This document shows, piece by piece, positions 32,971-40,634 of a stretch of 64,000 nucleotides of DNA. The notes under the pieces were generated by a model, which ran no database searches, had not been told where the DNA came from, and saw nothing but the letters and a program-made list of their open reading frames with translations. The stretch is from Tunturiibacter empetritectus (GTDB taxonomy: Bacteria; Acidobacteriota; Terriglobia; Terriglobales; Acidobacteriaceae). The stretch is from positions 248,001-312,000 of the forward strand of contig NZ_JACHDZ010000003.1 of assembly GCF_014201375.1 (NCBI RefSeq), given 5' to 3'. A program made the position numbers and the translations under genes. The number at the start of each line of letters is the position of its first letter. Position 1 is the first letter of the stretch.

Positions 32971-33786
32971 ATGCAGATGAAACGTAAGCCGAAGCTGGGG
33001 CAGAATTTTCTCGTCGACGACTCCGCCCGTCACGCCATCGTCGATGCCCTTGGTGATCTTAGCAAGCGCACCGTCATCGAGATTGGCCCCGGGCATGGCG
33101 CGATTACCGACATACTGGCTACACGTTGCCACAAGCTGATCGCACTCGAGCTTGACCGGAGCCTGGCAGCGGAGTTGACCTTCCGCTTTCGCGATCATCC
33201 GCAGGTACAGATTCTCGAGTGCGATTTTCTCAAGACGGACCTGCGAACGCTGGTGTCGGAGGGCGAGACGGCCGACGTGATCGGAAATCTGCCGTACTAC
33301 ATCACGTCGGATATTCTGCTGCAACTGTTTGCAACTGGCAGCGCCGGTACGCTTGCCCGCGCTGTTCTGATGATGCAGCGGGAGGTGGCGGACCGCGTCT
33401 CGGCGGCACCGGGGGTTCGCGACTATGGCTTGCTCTCAGCGACGGCACAGATGACCGCGCAGGTCGACAACCTCTTCACGCTTGCGCCGTCCGCGTTTTC
33501 GCCTCCTCCCGATGTTTACTCCACCGTGCTACGGCTGCACTTCGCGCCGCGGTTTGTTGAGCTTGGAGTGGATCCTGAAGGGTTCAACCTCTTCCTGAAG
33601 CAGTGCTTTGCGCAGAAGCGCAAGACGCTGCAGAACAACCTCCGCGCGGCTGGCTACTCGGCGGAACAGCTCTCTCGAGCGTGGCCAGCCAGCATTCCCG
33701 CACAGGCACGCGCCGAATCACTCGCATTGGAGTCGATGGCAGAGCTCTACCGCTCTTTGTCGCATGTCGTTGCCGGTAGTGACTGA
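32971..33786 (+). CDS. rsmA: 16S rRNA (adenine1518/1519-N6) dimethyltransferase
   Basis: RsmA (KsgA) dimethylates two adjacent adenosines in the 3'-terminal hairpin of 16S rRNA, a late step in 30S maturation. SAM site: GQNFLVDD near the N-terminus, VIEIGPGHGAITDIL as motif I and LIALELDRSLAAEL as motif II. The catalytic NLPY motif is in IGNLPYYITSDIL. The C-terminal helical domain has FSPPPDVYSTVLRL and FAQKRKTLQNNL. The 271-residue length is standard. It diverges from glgA with about 70 bases between starts. Confidence 0.96.
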   Translation: MQMKRKPKLGQNFLVDDSARHAIVDALGDLSKRTVIEIGPGHGAITDILATRCHKLIALELDRSLAAELTFRFRDHPQVQILECDFLKTDLRTLVSEGETADVIGNLPYYITSDILLQLFATGSAGTLARAVLMMQREVADRVSAAPGVRDYGLLSATAQMTAQVDNLFTLAPSAFSPPPDVYSTVLRLHFAPRFVELGVDPEGFNLFLKQCFAQKRKTLQNNLRAAGYSAEQLSRAWPASIPAQARAESLALESMAELYRSLSHVVAGSD

Positions 33787-33823
33787 AGAGATTTTTTCCC
33801 AATGCCTGCGGTCTTGCAGTATC

Positions 33824-34534
33824 TCAATGACTGTCCGCTGCAACCTGCTCCAGCATCTTGGCCGCACGTAATCGAACGCGTTGAATCACGGCTGTGTCGT
33901 CCGCGATTGCGGCCAGCGTCGGCGAGATCGTTCCCAGTTCGAGCGCACGTCCCTCCTTCACCTCGTCAGCGAAGGAGTTCATCTCGGCATCGAGACCGAG
34001 GCGATCGTAACGGTGCAGAAAGTCCAGCCTACGGCCCTCATCCAGCGTGGAAGCGACTCCGAGGAAGATATCTGTCAGCGTACCTACAGTTTTGTTCTCT
34101 GAGTAGTTGTAGACACACGATCCGGACCCATCGGAGCCGGTGTACGTAAGCGTCTTCGTGCCGGTGTCGGCTATGTTCTTCGCCTTGGAGGCGCATTCGA
34201 TGTTGAAATAATTCAGCGAGCGGGCAGCCTTGAAGACCTTTGCGACGATGCCCGAAGTCAGGTTGATGGGTCGATCGACATGCTGCGCCACCTGGCCCCG
34301 CATCGAGGTTTGCGTTGCTGGAATCTCGGCCTGATCCGCCTGATAGGTGCCCGTTCCGTTCTCATGTATCCGCAGCGTGAACCGCGGAACGGGAAGCCCT
34401 GTGCGGTCGAACTGAAAAGTGACCTCGGAGGTGAGAGGCGCCGCCGCCGCAGGTTCTGCCGTTTGAGCAGCAGCCACAAGGCAGGAACCCAGAAAAAGCG
34501 CTGTGCCAAGCACCATGCTCCCTGTCGCTCTCAT
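33824..34534 (-). CDS. Exported hypothetical protein downstream of ruvC
   Basis: A 236-residue protein with a signal peptide (MVLGTALFLGSCLVAAAQT) and no other recognised domain. The mature part begins with beta-rich sequence (EVTFQFDRTGLPVPRFTLRI) and has one cysteine pair that could form a disulfide (FNIECASKAK and GSGSCVYNYS). A helical C-terminus follows (DFLHRYDRLGLDAEMNSFAD). Its ATG overlaps the ruvC stop by 4 bases, so the two are co-translated, although no functional link to recombination is evident. Confidence 0.75.
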   Translation of the reverse strand: MRATGSMVLGTALFLGSCLVAAAQTAEPAAAAPLTSEVTFQFDRTGLPVPRFTLRIHENGTGTYQADQAEIPATQTSMRGQVAQHVDRPINLTSGIVAKVFKAARSLNYFNIECASKAKNIADTGTKTLTYTGSDGSGSCVYNYSENKTVGTLTDIFLGVASTLDEGRRLDFLHRYDRLGLDAEMNSFADEVKEGRALELGTISPTLAAIADDTAVIQRVRLRAAKMLEQVAADSH

Positions 34535-35040
34535 CGGCGCGCGCCCTGGAGTTCGAGTGTCTGGGCAGTATGGATGTGGCAGATCGCAATCGCCAACGCG
34601 TCGGCAGCATCTGCGGAGTCGAAGGCGTTCTCGTTGTCGAGCAGACGCCTCACCATGAACTGCACCTGTTCTTTGGCGGCCAGTCCGTAACCAACCACGG
34701 AGCTTTTTATCGAGAGCGGAGCATATTCGGCGACGGGCATTCCGCAGGTCGCGGCGGCCAGCATCGCCACACCGCGCACCTGACCAAGCTTCAGCGCAGA
34801 CTTTGCATTCGCCGAGAAGAAGACCTCCTCGATGGCGACGATCTCCGGCTGGTGGAGGGTCATCAAGGCGGTCAACTCAGAGTAGACCTGAGCGAGCCGT
34901 TGAGGTGTCTTCTCTTTTTTGTTGAGCCGGATCGTACCGGCCGCCAGGTGAACAAGACGAGGCGTGCGGGAGTCGCAATCGACCTCCACCACGCCATAGC
35001 CGGTGAACTCCGTCCCGCAGTCGATGCCGAAGACTCGCAT
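34531..35040 (-). CDS. ruvC: Crossover junction endodeoxyribonuclease RuvC
   Basis: RuvC resolves Holliday junctions with RuvAB. The RNase-H fold has its first catalytic aspartate in MRVFGIDCGTEFTG, a glutamate in EIVAIEEVFFSANAKSALKL and the final acidic pair in DSADAADALAIAICH. The usual proline after the first Asp is replaced by cysteine (GIDCG rather than GIDPG). About 169 residues from ATG 35040; an ATG at 35058 would add six. ruvA and ruvB are not in the window. It shares an operon with the exported hypothetical gene. Confidence 0.93.
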   Translation of the reverse strand: MRVFGIDCGTEFTGYGVVEVDCDSRTPRLVHLAAGTIRLNKKEKTPQRLAQVYSELTALMTLHQPEIVAIEEVFFSANAKSALKLGQVRGVAMLAAATCGMPVAEYAPLSIKSSVVGYGLAAKEQVQFMVRRLLDNENAFDSADAADALAIAICHIHTAQTLELQGARR

Positions 35041-35251
35041 GGGCGAAGTGTACTGCATCAGTGCCAGCTCTTCCTATGACCAGAAATGCACCTGACGAAT
35101 TTCTAGACTAAGCCAATTCCATTTTGCGGCTGGAGCTTCTTTGATTGAGATGGCCGATAAAAGGCGCGACAGATCACCTCCGAAACAAAAGACTCGAATA
35201 CTGCGCCAACCAATTCGCCAATCAATTCAAGGAAGAAATCACCCATTGTCG

Positions 35252-36022
35252 CTACCTCGATATCCCCTCCAGAGGGGAGCTGGCCGTGGCGTAGAGTTTG
35301 CGCTGCATTCTGCCTGCCAGGAAGGCCTGCCGCCCAGCGAGCACGGCATGCTGCATCGCCTCGGCCATCAGCAAGGGGTCCTTCGCCGCAGCTATCGCTG
35401 TATTCATCAGCACGGCGTCGAAGCCCAGTTCCATCGCGATCGCAGCGTCGGAGGCCGTGCCCACGCCCGCATCCACGATCAACGGCACCTCCGTGATCAG
35501 TTCGCGCAAAATGCGCAGGTTGGCCGTATTTTGCAGCCCAAGCCCGCTGCCGATGGGAGCGCCGAGAGGCATGACCGCCGCCGCGCCGGCGTCAATCAGC
35601 CGCTTGGCAAAGACAATATCGTCGGACGTATACGGCAGCACAGTGAACCCTTCTTTGACCAACACGCGGGTTGCTTCGAGCGTAGCCTGCACATCGGGAT
35701 AGAGCGTCTGCTGATCGCCGATCACCTCGATCTTGACCCAGTCCGAGAGCCCCACCTCGCGCCCCAGTCGCGCCGCGCGGATCGCCTCGTCGGCGGTGTA
35801 GCACCCGGCCGTATTGGGCAGCAGGAAATAGCGCCTGGGGTCGATGAAGTCCAGTAAGGACTCGCTCGTGCGGTCGAGGTTGACCCTGCGGACGGCGACC
35901 GTCACCATCTCCGCTCCAGAGGCTTCGATGGCAGCCTGGGTCTCGGCACCATCTTTGTACTTCCCTGTACCGACGATCAGTCGCGATTGAAAGGCTCGTC
36001 CTGCGATCACCAGAGGTTTCAT
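35252..36022 (-). CDS. thiG: Thiazole synthase
   Basis: ThiG forms the thiazole phosphate ring of thiamine from 1-deoxy-D-xylulose-5-phosphate, dehydroglycine and ThiS-thiocarboxylate. A TIM barrel is indicated by [15 protein letters not shown] at the start, [18 protein letters not shown], the Schiff-base lysine in [22 protein letters not shown] and [15 protein letters not shown] (phosphate site). About 256 residues from ATG 36022. Other thi genes are absent nearby. The 390-base leader contains a long inverted repeat and a terminator-like hairpin, but I found no TPP-riboswitch core. Confidence 0.94.
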   Translation of the reverse strand: MKPLVIAGRAFQSRLIVGTGKYKDGAETQAAIEASGAEMVTVAVRRVNLDRTSESLLDFIDPRRYFLLPNTAGCYTADEAIRAARLGREVGLSDWVKIEVIGDQQTLYPDVQATLEATRVLVKEGFTVLPYTSDDIVFAKRLIDAGAAAVMPLGAPIGSGLGLQNTANLRILRELITEVPLIVDAGVGTASDAAIAMELGFDAVLMNTAIAAAKDPLLMAEAMQHAVLAGRQAFLAGRMQRKLYATASSPLEGISR

Positions 36023-36045
36023 AGTTAATATCCTACCGTTAGAAT

Positions 36046-36229
36046 GCTGGCAAAACACAAACGGCTCGCACTCTGGAGAGCAGCGAGCCGTCTGGCGGTG
36101 AACTGTTGAGATTGACCTAAGGCGTCCATACTCGGACTTGGCCTCGGCGTGGACTTTTCTACTGCAAAAACACCGCCAGGACTAGAGCTATGGACGCTCT
36201 AAGCCTCAGTCACCTCACGTTGCGTTGAA
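36046..36229 (-). promoter_or_regulatory. Structured leader upstream of thiG: long inverted repeat plus terminator-like hairpin
   Basis: The gene-free stretch 36023-36411 is not empty. GGCGTCCATA (36121-36130) pairs with TATGGACGC (36189-36197), and weaker pairing extends outward to about 36101 and 36228. Closer to thiG, ACGGCTCGC (36061-36069) pairs with GCGAGCCGT (36083-36091). On the minus strand this stem is followed by TTTGTGTTTTGCC, as in an attenuator or the end of a small RNA. Identity unknown; either a leader or an independent ncRNA would fit. Confidence 0.5.
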
Positions 36230-36252
36230 CTACATGTACTGTCAATTTTCAT
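36199..36252 (-). CDS. Possible 17-residue leader peptide before thiG
   Basis: A mini-frame encoding MKIDSTCSSTQREVTEA, preceded by the strong ribosome site AAGGAGG (36265-36271, minus strand), 12 bases before this ATG; an in-frame ATG at 36264 directly abuts the ribosome site. The stop codon falls on the rising arm of the long inverted repeat, the geometry expected for translation-coupled attenuation. The peptide has no run of a single regulatory amino acid. A hexamer TTGACA also lies inside the frame, so a promoter is a rival reading. Not recognised from any known family. Confidence 0.35.
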   Translation of the reverse strand: MKIDSTCSSTQREVTEA

Positions 36253-36411
36253 AGGCTGGACCATCCTCCTTTCCCGTGTAAAGGCAGACTACTCCGAGCT
36301 CCGGTTGCGTGCAAGTAGGCTGCAAAAGCGTGGAGATGGTACATCTGCAGAGGTTGCAATCTGCATCAGAGACTTAGTCGATCCACGCGTCGAAGAAGAA
36401 GGGTTCTCTTT

Positions 36412-36633
36412 ATGAAGGCAGCAACTATTGTTGGAATTATCCTTATTGTTCTTGGGATTATCGGATACGCCACCGGCGGCCTCTCCTTTACGCACGAGAA
36501 GAAAGTTGTCGACGCGGGACCGATTCAGATCTCGCGCCAGACTCAGGACACATTGCCACTCTCTCCCATTCTGAGCACGGTCGCACTGATAGCGGGACTT
36601 GGTCTGGTCGTCGTTGGAGCAAAGTCTCGCTGA
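36412..36633 (+). CDS. Small two-helix membrane protein
   Basis: A 73-residue protein with membrane helices at both ends (ATIVGIILIVLGIIGYATG and ILSTVALIAGLGLVVVG) and a central exposed loop with EKKVVDAGPIQI. Similar small proteins with this loop are common in bacteria as uncharacterised DUF3185-like proteins, from memory; I cannot check. ATG with AAGAAGAAGGG upstream. It lies divergently from thiG and converges on the metal-sensor gene. Function unknown. Confidence 0.8.
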   Translation: MKAATIVGIILIVLGIIGYATGGLSFTHEKKVVDAGPIQISRQTQDTLPLSPILSTVALIAGLGLVVVGAKSR

Positions 36634-36700
36634 GTCAGGCTTTATGTGAGCGGTGAAGCACCAGACTTCACGAAACTTCTGGACACGAACAAGCCAGCTG

Positions 36701-36976
36701 CTATTTGAGATAAGCGCGCACGAGGTCAATCAGGTCTTCCCCTAGCTCCGGAGTCAGAGGGGCGTGTCCATCGCGCAACAGATGCAGCCGGATATGATCC
36801 TCAAGCACCTCAGCCATCAGCCCGTTGATCCCGCCACGCGCCGCTGCGAGCAACATCAGCACCTCGGCGCATTCGTGATCCTCTGATGCCAGGGTGCGCT
36901 CCACACGGTCCATCTGGCCTCGAATCTTCTTGACCCGGTTGAGCAATTTGATCTGGGCCGATTTGGTATGCGACAT
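36701..36976 (-). CDS. RcnR/CsoR-family metal-sensing repressor
   Basis: A 91-residue all-helical copper/nickel/formaldehyde-sensor family repressor. Core motifs: NRVKKIRGQMDRVERTL, HECAEVLMLLAAARG and NGLMAEVLEDHIR. The metal fingerprint positions are His3, Cys36, His61 and His65, which match the His-Cys-His-His set of nickel/cobalt-sensing RcnR rather than CsoR (Cys-His-Cys) or FrmR (Cys-His-Glu). Binding specificity is therefore inferred as Ni/Co. The start has GGGGGAG upstream, and a TACCC-N5-GGGTA operator lies at 36991, overlapping a TATAGT -10-like box, so autorepression is likely. Confidence 0.9.
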   Translation of the reverse strand: MSHTKSAQIKLLNRVKKIRGQMDRVERTLASEDHECAEVLMLLAAARGGINGLMAEVLEDHIRLHLLRDGHAPLTPELGEDLIDLVRAYLK

Positions 36977-36990
36977 CTCTCTCCCCCTTG

Positions 36991-37005
36991 TACCCTACTG
37001 GGGTA
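36991..37005. promoter_or_regulatory. CsoR/RcnR-type operator
   Basis: TACCC-TACTG-GGGTA, a G-tract palindrome of the type bound by CsoR/RcnR tetramers, 15 bases upstream of the repressor ATG. TATACT (37004-37009, plus) and TATAGT (37012-37007, minus) overlap its edge and could be -10 boxes for the divergent porin and repressor genes. Metal-regulated control of both genes is inferred. Confidence 0.65.
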
Positions 37006-37128
37006 TACTATACTGGAACCGATTGAGTCTGGGCCATCCCTCAATCAAACCTCTCCAAACTTCGAAAGGGTTCAACCCGCCTGACAATTTGCACTCTATT
37101 CACTTTCAGGCCTGAAGATAACAGTTCA

Positions 37129-38598
37129 ATGATCCGAAAACTCAACCAGATTTGCCTGCTTGCGGGCACATGCATGTGGCTATCAGCCTCCCCATTTGTG
37201 ACGGCACAGACACAGCTTGCAACAGAGACGACCGAGGCATCCCAGATCGATGCTCCTGCTCCGGCCACTACTGCTCCAGACACTAGTGAAACCGACTCAC
37301 CAACTATGTTTCGTCACTGGGAGCATTCGCGATTCTTCATCGGCGGTCAGGCCAACATCATCTTTCAGGCGCATGGGCCGTTCCATTCGCCCTACGAGGG
37401 CGTCAACAGCCTGCTGTCCCGAGGGGAATATAAGACATCTCTGCTCGGCACGCTTTATCTGGGTGCGCAAGTAGTGACTAATCCGAAGTTCGCGCTGGAC
37501 GCTCTCTTCGATCTCGAATCTGCAGGGGGCCGGGGCGACAGCGAGGCCCTGGGACTGGCCGGCTTCACAAATCTCGATGTGGTCCGTAATCCGAACCTCG
37601 GCTCGACGCCCTACATGGCCCGCGTGCAACTCCATCAGACGATCGGCTTCACCAGCAAGCTCGTGGAAAATACCCAGTCACAGTTCTCCCTTGGTACTGA
37701 GGTGCCGGAGCGCCGCCTGGAGTTTCACGTCGGCAAGATGAGCCTGCCCGACTTTCTCGACATCAACAGCATCGGCAGCGACAGCCACCTTCAGTTCATG
37801 AACTGGACCGTCGACAACAACGGCGCATGGGACTATGCTGCCGACACGCGCGGCTATACCTACGGCATCGTCAGCGAATACGATGACAAAGCCTGGTCCG
37901 CGCGATATGCCCTTGCGCTGATGCCGACCGTAGCTAATGGAATCGATCTGGACTGGGCTCTGCGGCGTGCCAGCGGGCAAAACTGGGAGTTTGAGCTGCG
38001 CAAGCCTCTCCTGGGAAGACTGCTCCCTCCTGATCGCAAAAGCACCGTCCGCGTACTGAGCTACGTGAACCACGCTCACATGGGTCTCTATCGCGACTCC
38101 AATAGAGCATTTCTCGCTGGCGAAGATCCTACCCCGGACATCAAGCTGCATGAAAAGTTCAGTGCGGTGAAGTATGGCTTTGGCTTGAATTTCGAGCAAG
38201 AGGTGACGAGGGATCTGCGTGTCTTTGGCCGCTTCGGATGGAACGAGGGCCAGCATGAGTCCTTTGCCTACACCGAAGTCGATCAGACGGTGGAGTTGGG
38301 TGGCGACTACTCCGGCCGCGGATGGTCGCGCCCAAACGATAAGATCGGGCTGGTCTTTGTCTCGAATGCCATCAAGAAAGATCACCAGGACTATCTGAAG
38401 CTGGGCGGCCTGGGTTTTCTGCTAGGCGACGGCAAGCTGAACTACGCACGCGAGGACATCCTCGAGAGCTACTACAACCTTCACACCTGGCGGGGAATCT
38501 ACTACGCGCTGGACCTGCAGTTCATCGAGCACCCCGGCTACAACCAGGATCGAGGCCCTGTGCTGGTCGAATCGGTCCGCATGCACGTCGATTTCTAG
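37129..38598 (+). CDS. OprB-family carbohydrate-selective porin
   Basis: Outer-membrane porin of the OprB type, 489 residues. It has a signal peptide (about 1-27, ASPFVTAQ) and a short acidic/Thr-rich linker. A beta-barrel follows with alternating strands (FFIGGQANIIFQAHGPFHS, LGTLYLGAQVV) and the conserved C-terminal block AREDILESYYN, ALDLQFIEHPGYNQDRGPV, ending in aromatic Phe as barrel proteins do. It is divergent from the metal-sensor repressor, whose operator lies in the shared region, 124 bases before this start. Sugar uptake is the family role, but metal-dependent control would be unusual. Confidence 0.88.
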   Translation: MIRKLNQICLLAGTCMWLSASPFVTAQTQLATETTEASQIDAPAPATTAPDTSETDSPTMFRHWEHSRFFIGGQANIIFQAHGPFHSPYEGVNSLLSRGEYKTSLLGTLYLGAQVVTNPKFALDALFDLESAGGRGDSEALGLAGFTNLDVVRNPNLGSTPYMARVQLHQTIGFTSKLVENTQSQFSLGTEVPERRLEFHVGKMSLPDFLDINSIGSDSHLQFMNWTVDNNGAWDYAADTRGYTYGIVSEYDDKAWSARYALALMPTVANGIDLDWALRRASGQNWEFELRKPLLGRLLPPDRKSTVRVLSYVNHAHMGLYRDSNRAFLAGEDPTPDIKLHEKFSAVKYGFGLNFEQEVTRDLRVFGRFGWNEGQHESFAYTEVDQTVELGGDYSGRGWSRPNDKIGLVFVSNAIKKDHQDYLKLGGLGFLLGDGKLNYAREDILESYYNLHTWRGIYYALDLQFIEHPGYNQDRGPVLVESVRMHVDF

Positions 38599-38715
38599 GC
38601 GTTGCGCCTACCTATACTTTTTAGGTGTAAAGTCCTCGGAGGAAGAGACTTAAGTCCAGACTTCCGACTCTTAGCTCATCCTGTAAGTGCGGCCGTGAAA
38701 CCGTATACTCATCGG

Positions 38716-39672
38716 GTGAACCAGCTCGGCATCGTTCTCTTCGCGGCGTTCTTTCTTGGACTTCTCTTTGGCAGCTTTCTCAACGTCTGCATCTCGCGTC
38801 TTCCCCAGCGTGAGTCGATCGTCCACCCGCGTTCACGATGCCCGGAGTGTGAAGAGCCCATTCGCTGGTACGACAACATTCCCCTCCTAAGCTGGGCTCT
38901 TCTTCGCGGACGCTGTCGTGACTGTCACACAACCATTCCTTGGCGCTATCCGTTGGTCGAACTCGCAATGGGTTTATGGCTGTTGAGTGTGGCTCGCTTG
39001 TTTTGGGACGCTATGCACTTAGATACGACGATTAGAGCAAACTCGATACCTTTGCCGACCGAAGCCCAGATCATTGGCTATTCCTTGTCTCTGGTTGGTG
39101 TCGCCATCCTCGGTTTTCTGCTTATCGGCCTGATGGTGATGGATTGGCAGACCATGATCCTGCCTGACTCCTTCACGCTTGGCGGGATCGCCATTGCTCT
39201 CTTCCTTGTCTGTACGCAAGCCCTCTTTCTCGGCCCGAACGAAGATGAGGTTGTCCTGACCAAACACCACATTCAACTCACCAGCCCTGGCGGCGTCGTC
39301 GATCGCGGCAATCTCTTCTTTACCGGTCCGGAGAGCCTGATCTTTGGTCGCATCGCGGCTGTCTGCGGAGCAGCACTTCTGCTTCTGCTCATCCGCTGGC
39401 TCTACAAGGCCGTCCGCCACCGCGACGGCATGGGCCTTGGCGACGTGAAGCTGCTTGCCATGATTGCGGCCTTTCTCGGCTTCTGGCCAGCGATCCTCGC
39501 CCTCTTCCTCGGAACGTTCGCGGCAGCGGTCTATGGAGTCATCCTTCTGGCGCGCGGCAGAGCAGGAGCGACCTCCAGACTCGCCTTCGGCAGCTTTCTT
39601 TCGATTGGTGGACTGGTCAGCGCGCTCTGCGGTAATCACTTGATCAATATGTACATAGCATTACTTCGATAG
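38716..39672 (+). CDS. Prepilin peptidase (type IV leader peptidase/methylase)
   Basis: Inner-membrane aspartyl protease that cleaves and N-methylates type IV prepilin-like proteins. An N-terminal helix ([20 protein letters not shown]) leads to the tetracysteine zinc domain ([17 protein letters not shown] and [12 protein letters not shown]). The catalytic aspartates are in [14 protein letters not shown] and [13 protein letters not shown] (GxGDxK). The frame is open from 38602, but upstream residues lack conservation; I used GTG 38716, with 38695 as an alternative. About 318 residues with eight membrane helices. No pilus genes are adjacent. Confidence 0.9.
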   Translation: MNQLGIVLFAAFFLGLLFGSFLNVCISRLPQRESIVHPRSRCPECEEPIRWYDNIPLLSWALLRGRCRDCHTTIPWRYPLVELAMGLWLLSVARLFWDAMHLDTTIRANSIPLPTEAQIIGYSLSLVGVAILGFLLIGLMVMDWQTMILPDSFTLGGIAIALFLVCTQALFLGPNEDEVVLTKHHIQLTSPGGVVDRGNLFFTGPESLIFGRIAAVCGAALLLLLIRWLYKAVRHRDGMGLGDVKLLAMIAAFLGFWPAILALFLGTFAAAVYGVILLARGRAGATSRLAFGSFLSIGGLVSALCGNHLINMYIALLR

Positions 39673-39695
39673 CTGCACGTCGTCCGGACAATCGC

Positions 39696-39724
39696 TTGAC
39701 ACTTGCCAGCCGCAATCTTAGAGT
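39696..39724 (+). promoter_or_regulatory. Candidate sigma-70 promoter of the nuo operon
   Basis: TTGACA (39696-39701), a perfect -35 hexamer, 17 bases before TAGAGT (39719-39724, 4 of 6 matches to -10). Transcription would begin at about 39731, so the nuoA mRNA would be nearly leaderless. This is the only promoter-like pair I see before a 14-kb operon. Confidence 0.35.
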
Positions 39725-39729
39725 CGAAG

Positions 39730-40143
39730 ATGGCCATGCACAGTTACCCCTACATTTGGAACTACCTTCCACTCGTGCTTCAGGTTCTGGCCGCCCTCGG
39801 GCTGGCTGTAGGCATGGTGGGGGCCTCGTTTTTCATTGGAAAACACAAGAACTCACGCACCAAGGCCGCAGCCTACGAGTGCGGGATGGACGCGATCGGC
39901 GACGCTCGCGGCCGCTTTACGGTGCGGTTCTACATGGTCGCGATGCTCTTCATCCTGTTCGATGTTGAAGCTGTCTTCATGCTGCCGTGGGCTGTGATCT
40001 TTCGTCGCCTGCCAGCGATTACCGGCTCGCGCATGTTCGGCTTCTACGAGATGCTCGTCTATCTCGGCTTCGTCGCAGTCGGCCTCTTTTACGTCTGGAA
40101 GAAGGGCATCCTGGATTGGGCGAACGATAAGGGAGACCTCTAA
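39730..40143 (+). CDS. nuoA: NADH-quinone oxidoreductase subunit A
   Basis: A small membrane subunit of complex I near the quinone cavity, 137 residues with three helices. Family motifs: LGLAVGMVGASFFIGKHKN, YECGMDAIGDARGRF (the cysteine loop that moves in the active/deactive transition) and FDVEAVFMLPWAVIF. I chose ATG 39730; upstream start codons are weaker. Its stop overlaps the nuoC start (TAATG), leaving no room for the usual nuoB between them. Confidence 0.95.
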   Translation: MAMHSYPYIWNYLPLVLQVLAALGLAVGMVGASFFIGKHKNSRTKAAAYECGMDAIGDARGRFTVRFYMVAMLFILFDVEAVFMLPWAVIFRRLPAITGSRMFGFYEMLVYLGFVAVGLFYVWKKGILDWANDKGDL

Positions 40144-40634
40144 TGTACGATCCAGCCTCTGCCATCAAGGGCAAACAGGCCGTCTTCGAGGCGCATCCTG
40201 AAAACGCCGCGGTCAAAGCACTGGCCGACCTTGCGACGGACGCCAAGTTCGACCGCGCCGAGCTCACCATCACTGTCGCTCGCGAGAACATCGTGGCCGC
40301 AGCCAAAGCCGTCCAGCAGGCTGGTTACAACTTCCTTGAAGATGTCACCGCAGTCGACTGGTACCCCACGGAGCCACGCTTCCAGATCTCTTACAGCATT
40401 CTTTCGCACAAGTTGAAAGAGCGCGTGCGGTTGGTGGTTCGCCTCGATGGAGAGGACGCTGCGTTGGACAGCATCACTTCGGTCTGGCCCTCTGCAAACT
40501 TTTACGAGCGCGAAGTCTTCGATCTCTTTGGAGTTCACTTCGGTGGCCATCCCAACCTTCGCAGAATCATGATGCCGGAAGACTGGAAGGGGCATCCATT
40601 ACGCAAGGACTACCCCGTGGAGGGCTACCGCTAA
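40143..40634 (+). CDS. nuoC: NADH-quinone oxidoreductase subunit C
   Basis: A peripheral-arm subunit of complex I (30-kDa type), 163 residues. Signatures: YNFLEDVTAVDWYPTEPR, RLVVRLDGEDAAL and the family block NFYEREVFDLFGVHFGGHP followed by RIMMPEDWKGHPLRKDYP. It is a separate gene, not fused with nuoD as in E. coli. It overlaps nuoA and, by one base, nuoD (TAATG), so translation is coupled. Confidence 0.96.
   Translation: MYDPASAIKGKQAVFEAHPENAAVKALADLATDAKFDRAELTITVARENIVAAAKAVQQAGYNFLEDVTAVDWYPTEPRFQISYSILSHKLKERVRLVVRLDGEDAALDSITSVWPSANFYEREVFDLFGVHFGGHPNLRRIMMPEDWKGHPLRKDYPVEGYR

Noticed and set aside
36046..36260. TPP riboswitch upstream of thiG
   Set aside because: I looked for the CUGAGA core and the second conserved block on both strands and did not find them; the element is left as unknown.
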